Positions 1 to 8,831 are shown, counted from the first letter of the stretch. The stretch: 64,000 nt of DNA from Flagellimonas amoyensis (GCF_003058265.1 NZ_QBUK01000009.1:1-64000), one strand, 5' to 3'. The notes: generated by a model not told the origin, from the letters alone. Numbers and translations are program-made.

Positions 1-8
1 CACTATGC

Positions 9-56
9 TCACTTTGGTCCGCCGCGGGTGGCTCAGTTTAATCCGCCGAAGGTGGT
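9..56. repeat. Two tandem 24-bp GC-rich units
   Basis: Two adjacent 24-base units (9-32 and 33-56) share the frame TCA-TTT--TCCGCCG--GGTGG. Each has short complementary arms, CCGCC and GGTGG, with a G-T wobble. A related hairpin, CCCAC-N6-GGGTGGG, occurs at about 2342-2359 before the BrkB gene. Intergenic GC-rich arrays like this occur in Flavobacteriaceae genomes; their function is unknown. Confidence 0.6.
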
Positions 57-288
57 ATACTATGCCCGTTTTTTGCACTTCAGGACAATTTCCCTACAAA
101 ATTTATATAATTACAAAGCGGTATTTTTTCGTATTCCATTCTCTGATTTTCATACAGCATCTTATACGACTCCCACTGGTAGCTCATCTGGACTCATTGA
201 CCAAAAGCCCTCTCTTTCCATTCCCTACCCTCTCGAACAACAGCATACCCCCCTTACACCCTATATAATTGGCCATTAACAACAATAG

Positions 289-320
289 TTGCCCTGTTTG
301 GGCTTGATGGCCTAAGTTCG
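289..320 (+). promoter_or_regulatory. Possible Bacteroidota-type promoter for the TSP3 protein gene
   Basis: A TTG at 289-291 is followed after 21 bases by TAAGTTCG (313-320), one mismatch from the TAnnTTTG -7 element. The predicted transcript would start near 325, about 30 bases before the ATG at 354. Confidence 0.35.
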
Positions 321-353
321 TTGGGATATTAAAACCTCGAACAGCTTCAACGC

Positions 354-2249
354 ATGTCCTATTTGAACATCGACCCAACCAAAAGGTTCTTTTCACGCCT
401 GAAATTGTGGATTATCGTCCCCATATCCCTGTTCTTTTTCCTGAACGCGGCCATGGCACCAAAAAAGGAGCTGTCCCTCCCTATGGACAGTGCCCCTTTA
501 CCTTATGGGGACACCGATGGTGATGGGATTTCCGACGATATCGACGAGGATGATGACAATGACGGCATTCCCGATCTTTTTGAGGATGGATGCGAAATCA
601 ATACCGCCTTCGGGACGCCTCCCGCCACGGTTGCCACCACAAATTATGTAACTTCCATCTATACCAATTACAATGGTTTTTGGTCCTCGTCCGCAGGAAG
701 CATCAACCCACAGGCCTATGACAATGTTTCCACGCTTTTGGCCTTTACGGTAGGGAGCAAGACCTATGCCACCGGCGTGAATTCCACTGCCATGATCGAC
801 AGCGACAGCAATGGCCTGTTCGACCTTATGGACACCGATGGCAACGGCACGGGCGATATCAGTGTGGAAGAAACCTCATGGACCGCATTGAGGCCGGTGA
901 CCAAGATCAAATCGGGCATCCGCTTGGAGGGAAGGGCAATTGACGGCAATACCAGCAGTGCGGTGGGCCCCTTGCTCACCACGGGCGGGATTCCGTTCAA
1001 CCCCTACCTGTATGAAGGGGAACGCGGACTGGACATGTCCTATGCAATCGCCAATATTGGCAATGCCTGGTATTTTAGGCTTGGTGGCACCAACACCCCT
1101 GCCTATGGGGATGGACAAGTGGATATCCTATTGACCCAAGGAGCGCAGTTGGGAAGCGGTTCCAACTACAACAGGCTACACCTCTTGGACGAGGATGGCA
1201 ACTATTTGGGAAATGGTGTGGAAATCAATTGGAACACCACGCCCATTGTGGGAAATTCCATAGTGGACCAGTATAATGTGAACGACTCGCCCAACGCGAG
1301 CAACTCCAAAAAGAATATCAGGCTGGCCGGTGTGGAACTGTCAGAATTTGGCCTAACCCCTGCCGAAAGGGCCAGGGCGGTCATATTCAGGCTGGAGATC
1401 TCCGCCAATGCGGATCCTATCTTCTTTGTGGTGAACGACAATAGTTTTATCACCACTTGTACCCCGCTTGATACCGACGGGGATGGACTCGCCAACAGTA
1501 TTGACCTGGACAGCGACAATGATGGTATTCTGGATGCCGTGGAAGCAGGCCATGGCCAAACGCTTGTGGCAGGAAGGATTCCCGGAGCGGTCGGCACCGA
1601 CGGTATTCCCAACGCTGTGCAGGCCCCCTCGCAATATGACAACGGGACCATCAATTATGAGATCCTGGATTCCAACAACGACAATATTTTGGACTATGTT
1701 TCCACGGATAGCGACGCCGATGGCTGTAATGATGTTGTGGAAGCCGGTTTCACGGACGGCGACAACGATGGCTTTTTAGGGACATCCCCAGTTTCCATTG
1801 ATGCTTGGGGCGTGGTCACCGGCCAAGGTGGTTATACCGTTCCCCGTGATGGGGACAGCAATGGCACCCCGGATTACCGGGAGGCAGGGGATACTCCAGG
1901 AATTCTGGCGACTCCTTCCAATGCGGTCATCTTTGATGGACATTCAGGAAACATCGCCATAACCGTGGACGACACGACCAGTTTCCAATGGCAATTGAGC
2001 ACGGATAACGGCCTCACCTTTTCGGACCTTTCCGATTCCGCCACCTATTCCGGGACGGACACCGCCACTTTGACCATCAGCGATGTGGACATGGAAATGG
2101 AGGGCTACAAGTATCGGGCAGTCCTGTTCAACGACGCCTATGTATGTGACCCTTCCGCCATTTCGGATGCCATCACCTTGGATGTACGGGTCGCTTCGAT
2201 GATCACCAATAGAAAAATCACCTTCCGGGTGAACAAAGAAGGTTCTTGA
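354..2249 (+). CDS. Secreted protein with thrombospondin type 3 (Ca-binding) repeats
   Basis: A 631-residue exported protein. The N-terminus has a basic segment and a hydrophobic stretch ending at AMA (about residue 34), a good signal peptide. Asp-rich TSP3-type repeats such as DTDGDGISDD occur around residues 53-75, 148-165, 373-395 and 440-490; in this family they bind calcium. An Ig-like stretch follows at about 530-610. The C-terminus ends in a short basic tail, TNRKITFRVNKEGS, rather than a clear type A or type B type IX sorting domain. It stands alone on the plus strand. The cell-surface location is inferred and no enzymatic role can be assigned. Confidence 0.75.
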   Translation: MSYLNIDPTKRFFSRLKLWIIVPISLFFFLNAAMAPKKELSLPMDSAPLPYGDTDGDGISDDIDEDDDNDGIPDLFEDGCEINTAFGTPPATVATTNYVTSIYTNYNGFWSSSAGSINPQAYDNVSTLLAFTVGSKTYATGVNSTAMIDSDSNGLFDLMDTDGNGTGDISVEETSWTALRPVTKIKSGIRLEGRAIDGNTSSAVGPLLTTGGIPFNPYLYEGERGLDMSYAIANIGNAWYFRLGGTNTPAYGDGQVDILLTQGAQLGSGSNYNRLHLLDEDGNYLGNGVEINWNTTPIVGNSIVDQYNVNDSPNASNSKKNIRLAGVELSEFGLTPAERARAVIFRLEISANADPIFFVVNDNSFITTCTPLDTDGDGLANSIDLDSDNDGILDAVEAGHGQTLVAGRIPGAVGTDGIPNAVQAPSQYDNGTINYEILDSNNDNILDYVSTDSDADGCNDVVEAGFTDGDNDGFLGTSPVSIDAWGVVTGQGGYTVPRDGDSNGTPDYREAGDTPGILATPSNAVIFDGHSGNIAITVDDTTSFQWQLSTDNGLTFSDLSDSATYSGTDTATLTISDVDMEMEGYKYRAVLFNDAYVCDPSAISDAITLDVRVASMITNRKITFRVNKEGS

Positions 2250-2289
2250 TCCCAGACACATGGAATTCCCCAATGCAATTCCGTCAACA

Positions 2290-2319
2290 TTGATTCGATT
2301 TGCGTCAGTCCTATTTTTG
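2290..2319 (+). promoter_or_regulatory. Bacteroidota sigma-70-type promoter before the BrkB gene
   Basis: TTG at 2290-2292, then 19 bases, then TATTTTTG at 2312-2319, an exact match to TAnnTTTG. The expected start near 2325 leaves a leader of about 65 bases that includes the hairpin CCCAC-N6-GGGTGGG. Confidence 0.55.
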
Positions 2320-2389
2320 AAAAAAAAGTAGTATTGCTATACCCACTGTAGCGGGTGGGACAACGTGTCGATAATCAAAGCATCCTATT

Positions 2390-3304
2390 TTGGGAAAGCC
2401 CCACACATATTCAGAACAATTCAGGTACAGGGATTTCCCCTACCTCATCTTGGACACCTACAAGGCTTGGGGAAAGGTGCAGCCATGGCGACTGAGTGCC
2501 GTTGTGGCCTATTATGCCGTGCTGTCCCTGCCTGCCCTTTTGGTGATCATCATCAATTTGGTGGGGGCCATTTGGGGCGTGGACATTGTGCAGGGCAGGT
2601 TGACCGACGAATTTACGATTGCCTTGGGAAGCAATGCTGCTGAGACCATCGAAAAAATTGTGCAGGACACCCAAAACAAGGACCAAAGTTTGATCTCCAC
2701 CGTGATCGGCATCGCAACCTTGCTCTTTGGTGCCACTGGGGTGCTGTACCAACTCAAAATATCATTGAACGAAATATGGCGGATAGACCGCCCCACCAAC
2801 TTTAGCTTTTGGAAACTGGCCTCGGAAAGGGCCCGGAGCTTTGCCTTCATCTTGGTGATCGGTTTTTTGTTGTTGATCAGTTTTATGGTCACCGCGGCCA
2901 TATCTGCCCTGAACGATTACCTGAGGAGTATCATCACCGATGCTGTGATCTATCTGGCCTATGCCGTGGACATTGTTTCTTCCATTGCCATCATCACGGT
3001 CATGTTCGCACTGATGTTCAAGTTTTTGCCGGATGCCCGAATAAAATGGAGGGCCGTTTGGTTCGGGGCGTTCATCACCGCAGTGATGTTTGTGATCGGT
3101 AAATTTTTGTTGGGGCTCTATTTTGGAATGGTCAAACCCGATTCCACCTATGGTGCCGCGGGTACTATTGTGCTCATCTTGCTGTGGGTCTCCTATTCCT
3201 GCCTCATTCTTTTCTTTGGGGCCCAGTTCACCTATGTCTATGCCAAGACCTATAACATCCTTTTTGTTCCCTACCATCGAATTCGAAAAAGGAAAACAGC
3301 TTGA
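2390..3304 (+). CDS. YihY/BrkB family inner-membrane protein
   Basis: 304 residues with about six hydrophobic helices (roughly 38-64, 105-125, 150-180, 195-220, 228-255 and 265-290), the layout of the YihY/virulence factor BrkB family. These are inner-membrane proteins of uncertain role, and the old RNase BN assignment has been withdrawn. The only usable start is TTG at 2390: an in-frame stop lies at 2372 and no in-frame ATG occurs before the first membrane helices. A match to the Bacteroidota promoter consensus lies 70 bases upstream. A hairpin at 3318-3341 follows the stop. Confidence 0.85.
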   Translation: MGKPHTYSEQFRYRDFPYLILDTYKAWGKVQPWRLSAVVAYYAVLSLPALLVIIINLVGAIWGVDIVQGRLTDEFTIALGSNAAETIEKIVQDTQNKDQSLISTVIGIATLLFGATGVLYQLKISLNEIWRIDRPTNFSFWKLASERARSFAFILVIGFLLLISFMVTAAISALNDYLRSIITDAVIYLAYAVDIVSSIAIITVMFALMFKFLPDARIKWRAVWFGAFITAVMFVIGKFLLGLYFGMVKPDSTYGAAGTIVLILLWVSYSCLILFFGAQFTYVYAKTYNILFVPYHRIRKRKTA

Positions 3305-3317
3305 TGCAAGCATAGAA

Positions 3318-3341
3318 AAGCCGGGACTTTCATCCCGGCTT
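3318..3341. terminator. Intrinsic terminator hairpin between convergent genes
   Basis: AAGCCGGGA (3318-3326), loop of 6, TCCCGGCTT (3333-3341): a perfect 9-bp GC-rich stem between two converging genes. Short A- and T-rich flanks make it usable from either side. Confidence 0.6.
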
Positions 3342-3350
3342 CATTGACTG

Positions 3351-3845
3351 CTATTCCGCTGGCTGTAACTGTTTCAACCGATCGTTGATCAACCTTGACC
3401 ACTTTTCCATGGATTGTAGCTCTCCGCGCAATTGAAAACTATGGTCGTTGTTGTACAGTTCCAAATGGATCTCCGAAATGTCTTTATCCATCGGGACAAA
3501 TTCCAGTCCCAAACGTTCCACCACCCGTTCACCGGCAATCTTTCTTCCGATGTTCATGGGTTTACAGGCTGCAACTTCCATAAGGTCCACGGTCTGTTCC
3601 TTCGTTTGTTCCTTGATGGCTTGGTAAAAGAACACAAACCGATCGGCCTTGTCCATCCCCAGGACATAATTTCCACAGAACTCACGTTGTCCAATCTGAC
3701 AATTGTGTTGTGCAGCTAAGGTTTGAAGTGATTTCATCATCTGTTTTTCCCTCTTTTTTCTGCTACCAATGGTCAACACAAAAGGGATGGCACATATGGC
3801 CACGGTTATGGAACCTATCAAAAGGGTCCCAAAATCTATTTCCAT
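3351..3845 (-). CDS. Membrane-anchored protein of unknown function
   Basis: 164 residues from the ATG at 3845. The frame stays open to 3896, but the upstream part looks non-coding. Residues about 6-27 form one transmembrane segment followed by a basic stretch (RKKREK), so the remainder is probably cytoplasmic. The soluble part has no motif I recognise; a Cys-Gln-Ile-Gly segment and a C-terminal amphipathic helix can be seen. It converges on the BrkB gene and shares no operon. Function unknown. Confidence 0.6.
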   Translation of the reverse strand: MEIDFGTLLIGSITVAICAIPFVLTIGSRKKREKQMMKSLQTLAAQHNCQIGQREFCGNYVLGMDKADRFVFFYQAIKEQTKEQTVDLMEVAACKPMNIGRKIAGERVVERLGLEFVPMDKDISEIHLELYNNDHSFQLRGELQSMEKWSRLINDRLKQLQPAE

Positions 3846-3947
3846 TTTTTTTGATTTTGAATGCTTTGTAAAATGATATTGGCCTTGCCCATGCAAAAGC
3901 CGTGGACCTGAATAGATCCAGTTTAAACCAGAATGTTCAGAAAAGCA

Positions 3948-4331
3948 TTACCAAAAATAATGGAAAGGGAAAATGAGATCAGCCTTTCGGTGCCGTATCA
4001 GAAAATTGGCCGAAAAGCGGAGATACTGTCGCCCGGTCGCCCCGAACAGAATTTCATGGGGCCGTTGCACACTGGCATTGCCCGTAAAGAAAATATTGGG
4101 ACTTGGAGCGGGATAGTCATTGACCTTGTCAAAAGAAGTTTCAGGCTGGGGAACATCGCAGAACAAGGTGGTCTTGGCCACAGAAAAATAGGTGCCCTGC
4201 CCGGAATGTCCAGCATCCGGAGCAGAAACGGTCCTACTGGAAACACCGATCCCAAAAATATAGATCGATGCCAAAAGCAGCATCCCCAATACCTTATACC
4301 CTTTTTTCACAGGACAAAGATACTTCAACAT
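3948..4331 (-). CDS. Small exported protein of unknown function
   Basis: 127 residues beginning with a basic segment and a hydrophobic core (about residues 14-32), a plausible signal peptide or N-terminal anchor. The mature part ends in an aromatic, basic tail (FPFHYFW). I judge it real because of this signal-like N-terminus and its position in an otherwise empty gap. Met17 is an alternative start, supported by a CAAAGATA element (minus-strand TATCTTTG) at 4315-4322 that would lie inside the longer frame. No family is recognised. Confidence 0.5.
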   Translation of the reverse strand: MLKYLCPVKKGYKVLGMLLLASIYIFGIGVSSRTVSAPDAGHSGQGTYFSVAKTTLFCDVPQPETSFDKVNDYPAPSPNIFFTGNASVQRPHEILFGATGRQYLRFSANFLIRHRKADLIFPFHYFW

Positions 4332-4537
4332 TTGTTTTCACGGCTCGATTTTGTCCGAAAAATCAATCATTTCACAACACCTATCCGATTGATTCTTCGA
4401 CCCTTGAAAAAAGAAAAAAGCACATCGGTGAACCCAAACCCATCATCCGTCAACTCAAACAGGGCATCCGTCAATTACGCTGCCTTTCAATGCCTTGTAC
4501 AGCTACCTTTAGTTCATTGAACTCAAAACTATTAGGT

Positions 4538-5284
4538 ATGAAACTAATCAAACTTTTTGGCATTGCCGTACTTGCCCTAGGGGTGACCATGACCTCATGT
4601 TCCATTGAAGACGGAAAAGATGGGGTGGATGGGATTGATGGCGCTGATGGTCAAGACGGCCTGAACGGGGCCGATGGACAGGATGGAGCTGATGGGCAAG
4701 ATGGCGAACGGGGCCAAGACGGCACCAATGGCCTGAATGGGGTCGGACTGGAGCCATTGGCCGAATATGGCTTCCTTACACTGGAGCTTAGCGGAACCAG
4801 ACCGGACAACATCCCTTTTGAAGACTCTGCGATTTATCGGTACAGCCCCATAGATCCGGAAGATTTTCCTATTTATAACATTATTACCATCACGCAAATT
4901 GGGAATGACACCCAATATTTCTTCAACTTTCGCCGATTCCTCAGTTCACCCGAGGGCACCTATACCATCAATTATATGGATTGGGAGCTTACGATAAACA
5001 ACTTGGGCCAAGAAACAGAAAGTGTAGAGGATGTAGTAATTGCCCTCAAACATGGTGTGATCGGCGATGACTACAAATATTTTATGATAAATGATAGCTA
5101 TGAATCTGGAGGTGCTGGAATTTCAGAAATGGTCTTTACCAACCTTTCATTTGACCCAAATACTGGCAACCATCTTACCTTTTCCTATGCCTTTACCGTA
5201 GCAGCTGCGAACAATGACTCCGGCAATGAACTCAATGTTTCTGGAATGGTGGACATCAACCTTTTGGAACTTATACAACCATAA
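4538..5284 (+). CDS. Collagen-like repeat lipoprotein, copy 1
   Basis: 248 residues from the ATG at 4538; the frame is open further upstream but that part is non-coding in character. A lipoprotein signal (hydrophobic core, then MTSC) precedes about 15 Gly-X-Y triplets (about residues 23-69) rich in Asp, Gln and Asn and without proline. A C-terminal domain of about 175 residues follows, shared with the next gene, including SGTRPDNIPFED and a terminal VDINLLELIQP. Bacterial collagen-like stretches form triple-helical stalks, so a surface stalk carrying this domain is inferred. The two genes are 54 bases apart and probably co-transcribed. Confidence 0.8.
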   Translation: MKLIKLFGIAVLALGVTMTSCSIEDGKDGVDGIDGADGQDGLNGADGQDGADGQDGERGQDGTNGLNGVGLEPLAEYGFLTLELSGTRPDNIPFEDSAIYRYSPIDPEDFPIYNIITITQIGNDTQYFFNFRRFLSSPEGTYTINYMDWELTINNLGQETESVEDVVIALKHGVIGDDYKYFMINDSYESGGAGISEMVFTNLSFDPNTGNHLTFSYAFTVAAANNDSGNELNVSGMVDINLLELIQP

Positions 5285-5338
5285 GCACAATATTACAACA
5301 TTCAACCTTTTAAGATTTACAAACCCTAAAAACTCAAA

Positions 5339-6154
5339 ATGATGAAACTCTTAAAAGTATTTTATTTGGTATTGCTCAGTCTAAGCATCTCCTTGGTTTC
5401 TTGTTCCGGCGAAGATGGAAAGGATGGGATAGATGGAACTAATGGTATTAACGGCGAGGACGGAAAAGATGGTGCGAACGGAAAAGATGGCGCGGATGGA
5501 ACCAATGGAACCAATGGAACCAATGGAAATGATGGGACCGATGGAACTAATGGAACCAACGGAACAAATGGAACTAATGGGACCAATGGCGTGGACGGAA
5601 TGAATGGTGTAGGTTTTGATGAAATGACCAAATATGGAGAGGTTATATCAACCCTGAGCGGAACAAGGCCGGATGGTATTCCCTTTGAGGATGTTGCCAC
5701 TTTCAAATTTACCCCTATTGATGCCGATGACTTTGATGACTACAACATTGTCATCATCACACCAAATGGGGACAACACCGAGTATTTCTTCAACTTCCGA
5801 CGTTTCTATAGTTCCCCCGACAATAATTATAACATTAATTATATTGATTGGGAACTTACTGTACTCAATCTAGGACAGGAGACTCAAAATGTACAATCGG
5901 CAACCATCATCATCAACAATTATGGAGTAGTGGGCGATGACTATAAGTATTTTATGCTCGATGACACATACATATCTGGTGGTCCTGGGGTTTCCGAAAT
6001 GGTCTTCATTGATATGGTTTTTGACCCCAACGCCGGCAACCACCTTACTTTTTCCTACTCCTTTTCCGTGGCCGCCGCAAACAATGACTCTGGCAATGAC
6101 CTCAATGTTTCTGGGACCGTGGACATCAACTTATTGGAACTCATACAACCCTAA
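5339..6154 (+). CDS. Collagen-like repeat lipoprotein, copy 2
   Basis: 271 residues and a tandem paralogue of the preceding gene. The signal ends in LVSC (lipobox-like). About 22 Gly-X-Y triplets follow (about residues 25-91), dominated by GTN and GKD units. The DNA encoding them is partly a 9-base tandem repeat. The C-terminal domain is closely similar to copy 1 and ends in the same VDINLLELIQP. A start at the second Met is possible. Oppositely charged Lys/Asp pairs in the triplets are known to stabilise proline-poor bacterial collagens. A strong terminator follows at 6173-6202. Confidence 0.8.
   Translation: MMKLLKVFYLVLLSLSISLVSCSGEDGKDGIDGTNGINGEDGKDGANGKDGADGTNGTNGTNGNDGTDGTNGTNGTNGTNGTNGVDGMNGVGFDEMTKYGEVISTLSGTRPDGIPFEDVATFKFTPIDADDFDDYNIVIITPNGDNTEYFFNFRRFYSSPDNNYNINYIDWELTVLNLGQETQNVQSATIIINNYGVVGDDYKYFMLDDTYISGGPGVSEMVFIDMVFDPNAGNHLTFSYSFSVAAANNDSGNDLNVSGTVDINLLELIQP
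5498..5590 (+). repeat. Tandem 9-bp coding repeat (GTN triplets)
   Basis: About ten degenerate copies of the unit GGAACCAAT and its synonyms, encoding Gly-Thr-Asn. Gain or loss of units would keep the reading frame and change the length of the collagen-like stalk. Confidence 0.75.
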
Positions 6155-6172
6155 CCGTTATAGACCCCCAAC

Positions 6173-6202
6173 AAAAAGGGCGCACAGTTGTGCGCCCTTT
6201 TT
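6173..6202 (+). terminator. Intrinsic terminator after the collagen-like gene pair
   Basis: GGGCGCAC (6178-6185), loop AGTT, GTGCGCCC (6190-6197), followed by five T and preceded by five A. A strong canonical terminator that closes the collagen-like gene pair. Confidence 0.85.
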
Positions 6203-6314
6203 ACTTTTCATTTTACCCACAGGCCTTCTTTTGACAACATAATATTGAACAAAACCCATTAAAATACCCGATATTTGAAGGAATACATTGACAACCTAAA
6301 AACTTCGATCAGAT

Positions 6315-8687
6315 ATGGGAAAATATCTACCCTCCATTGTTTTTTTACTGTTCGCATCCTGCGGATTGTTCGCCCAAAAAGGCAACAACTCTTCCTTGAC
6401 CATCAAAGACATTATGCAAGGGGACGATTTTGTAGGTCATAGACCTTCAAACACTCATTGGTCCACTGACGGGAAAACCCTCTATTTTGACTGGAACCCA
6501 GACGGGGCCATGAGCGATTCCCTCTATGCCTATTCCATCGCATCAAAAAAAATCCAAAAAGTGGATTTTATGACCGCCGCCACCCTGCCCTCTTCCCGAA
6601 TCACCTACAATGATTCCAAAACCAAGGGCGTCTATACCAAGAACAGTGATATTTTCCTGTTGGACATTGCCACCTATAGGTCCACTCCCATCACCAAGAC
6701 CAAAGACCGCGAAGGAGACCCCCACTTTACCAACAACGACACCCAAATAGCCTATATCAAAGGGGATGACCTATACGTATGGGATATCGCCTCCGGCACC
6801 ACGGAGCAATTGACCAATTTCGTTAGCTCCAAGAAAAGTGAAACCAAAAGGGATTCCAAGGACGAATGGCTCTATCAGGACCAATTGGAACTTTTTGATG
6901 TGCTCCGTGAGCGAAAGGCCAAAAAGGATGCCGGGGAAAAATTGGAAGAAAAATTAAAATCATTGGAGCCCTTGGAATTGGTGACCAATGGAAAAACGGT
7001 CATTGGACAGCAAATAGACCCATCAGGTCGTTACATTACCTATGTTCTGATGGACAGGCCCAAAACCAAAGGCACTATTGTTCCGCACTTTGTTACGGAA
7101 TCTGGTTATACCGAAGACCAGAACACCCGTTCCAAGGTCGGTGACGAGCCTACCACATTTGAAATGTTCGTGTACAATATTGCGCAACGCAAGAGTTACC
7201 CTGTGGTCCTGGACAATTTGGAAGGGCTGGATTATGTGCCCGAATACACCAAGGATTATCCGGACAAACCTTATAAAAATGATAACCGCTTGGGTTCCAT
7301 CAGTGGACCTGCTTGGAGCACAGACGGCTCCAAGGCCTTGTTGGACATCCAAGCCAACGATTACAAGGACCGTTGGATCGTGCTACTTGACCCCGAAAAA
7401 GGAACCGTAGAGCAATTGGACCGTCAGCATGACGAGGCCTGGATAGCAGGGCCCGGCATCAGTGGATGGGGAGGTGGCTCCCTAGGTTGGATGCCCAATG
7501 GCAAAGAGTTCTGGTTCATGTCAGAAAAAACAGGATATGCCCATTTGTACACCATGGACATCATTTCCAAAAAAGCAAAGGCGTTGACTTTCGGTGAATT
7601 TGAAATCTATGACCCTTTTATTTCCAAGGATGAGTCCAGATGGTATTTCACGGCGAACAAAAACCATCCCGGTGACCGCCAATTCTACACCATGCCTCTT
7701 AAAGGTGGTAAAATGGAGCAATTGACCCAAGAAGTGGGCGGGAACGAAGTCACGCTGTCCCCCGATGAAAAAAACATGGCCATTCTCTATTCCTATTCCA
7801 ACAAACCCACGGAACTTTTCATCCAAGAAAACCCCATTCTTGCCAAGCAACCCACAAAAGCGGTACAGCTTACCCGTTCCAATACCAAGGCCTTTGATGC
7901 CTATGATTGGAAGGACCCGGAAGTGATCACCTTTGAAGCTTCGGACGGTGCAAAAGTCCATGCCCGCTTGTACCAGCCCGATCCATCCGTACAGAACAAG
8001 GCTGCCGTGATTTTTGTACATGGTGCCGGTTACCTCCAGAATGCCCACAAGTGGTGGAGTTCCTATTTTAGGGAGTACATGTTCCACAATCTTTTGGTGG
8101 ACAATGGGTATACCGTATTGGACATCGATTATAGGGGAAGTGCCGGATATGGTAGGGATTGGCGTACCGGAATCTACCGTCACATGGGAGGAAAAGACTT
8201 GTCGGACCAAGTGGATGGAGCCAAAATGTTGATGGAAAAATATGGTATCGATACGGACAAGGTCGGTATTTATGGAGGGTCCTACGGAGGGTTCATCACC
8301 TTGATGGGCATGTTCAACGCGCCCGAAACCTTCAGTGCCGGTGGTGCCATACGCTCTGTGGGCGACTGGGCCGCATACAACCACGGCTACACGGCCCGTA
8401 TCTTGAACACACCTGCCACGGACAGCCTGGCCTATAAGAAAAGTTCCCCCATCTATTTTGCGGATGGCCTCCAAGGACAACTTCTCATATTGCACGGCAT
8501 GGTGGACGACAATGTCCATTTTCAGGATATGGTGCGCTTGTCCCAAAAGCTCATCGAACTGGGTAAGGAAAATTGGGAAATGGCCGTTTATCCCGTGGAG
8601 CGCCATGGTTTCGTGGAATCCAGCAGTTGGACGGACGAGTACACCCGTATTTTCAACTTGTTCCAAGAAGCATTGTTGGACAAATAA
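6315..8687 (+). CDS. S9 family serine peptidase (DPP IV-like), exported
   Basis: 790 residues. A signal peptide ends near FAQ (residue 21). An N-terminal beta-propeller region (about 40-520) is followed by an alpha/beta-hydrolase domain with the nucleophile Ser656 in GGSYGG, the acid at Asp731/732 in VDDNVHF and His764 in ERHGF. The triad order and length fit dipeptidyl-peptidase IV/S9 peptidases, which cut short peptides from the N-terminus, usually after Pro or Ala. A periplasmic or surface location is inferred from the signal. It stands alone between a terminator and an inverted repeat. Confidence 0.93.
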   Translation: MGKYLPSIVFLLFASCGLFAQKGNNSSLTIKDIMQGDDFVGHRPSNTHWSTDGKTLYFDWNPDGAMSDSLYAYSIASKKIQKVDFMTAATLPSSRITYNDSKTKGVYTKNSDIFLLDIATYRSTPITKTKDREGDPHFTNNDTQIAYIKGDDLYVWDIASGTTEQLTNFVSSKKSETKRDSKDEWLYQDQLELFDVLRERKAKKDAGEKLEEKLKSLEPLELVTNGKTVIGQQIDPSGRYITYVLMDRPKTKGTIVPHFVTESGYTEDQNTRSKVGDEPTTFEMFVYNIAQRKSYPVVLDNLEGLDYVPEYTKDYPDKPYKNDNRLGSISGPAWSTDGSKALLDIQANDYKDRWIVLLDPEKGTVEQLDRQHDEAWIAGPGISGWGGGSLGWMPNGKEFWFMSEKTGYAHLYTMDIISKKAKALTFGEFEIYDPFISKDESRWYFTANKNHPGDRQFYTMPLKGGKMEQLTQEVGGNEVTLSPDEKNMAILYSYSNKPTELFIQENPILAKQPTKAVQLTRSNTKAFDAYDWKDPEVITFEASDGAKVHARLYQPDPSVQNKAAVIFVHGAGYLQNAHKWWSSYFREYMFHNLLVDNGYTVLDIDYRGSAGYGRDWRTGIYRHMGGKDLSDQVDGAKMLMEKYGIDTDKVGIYGGSYGGFITLMGMFNAPETFSAGGAIRSVGDWAAYNHGYTARILNTPATDSLAYKKSSPIYFADGLQGQLLILHGMVDDNVHFQDMVRLSQKLIELGKENWEMAVYPVERHGFVESSSWTDEYTRIFNLFQEALLDK

Positions 8688-8692
8688 ACTAT

Positions 8693-8758
8693 TGATGCAC
8701 AACCCATTTGGCGTTTTGGTCCAAGAAGCCTCCGAAATCCATAATGGGTTGTGCATCA
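8693..8758. repeat. 16-bp perfect inverted repeat between the S9 and Nramp-like genes
   Basis: Arms 8693-8708 and 8743-8758 are exact reverse complements (TGATGCACAACCCATT on the left), separated by 34 bases that contain a small TTGG-T-CCAA hairpin. There is no run of T after it, so it is not a standard terminator. It could be a long mRNA hairpin or a miniature element remnant. Confidence 0.7.
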
Positions 8759-8831
8759 CTATGAAAACCTATAAAATTTCAACAAAAAAACATATCTTCC
8801 TGCGGTAAAAATTAACCAACAAACAAACAGG

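Larger units (their letters stand above)
1..353. other. Gene-free stretch at window start with a GC-rich tandem repeat
   Basis: No convincing coding region lies here; the short open frames lack any recognisable protein character. Bases 9-56 hold two tandem 24-base units built around CCGCCG and GGTGG. The flanks CACTATGC (1-8) and ATACTATGCCCG (57-68) suggest that the array continues leftwards beyond the window. The rest is AT-rich sequence leading into a possible promoter at 289-320. The 3' end of the preceding gene is not visible. Confidence 0.6.

Noticed and set aside
184..396. Short minus-strand frame before the TSP3 protein
   Set aside because: Overlaps the signal-peptide region and likely promoter of the next gene and has no recognisable features.
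5498..5590. Short tandem repeat considered as an origin or iteron array
   Set aside because: The 9-base unit is in frame inside a collagen-like coding region.
7521..8759. 412-codon minus-strand frame opposite the S9 peptidase
   Set aside because: Shadow of the peptidase gene, which has a complete catalytic triad and signal peptide; the frame also runs through the intergenic inverted repeat.
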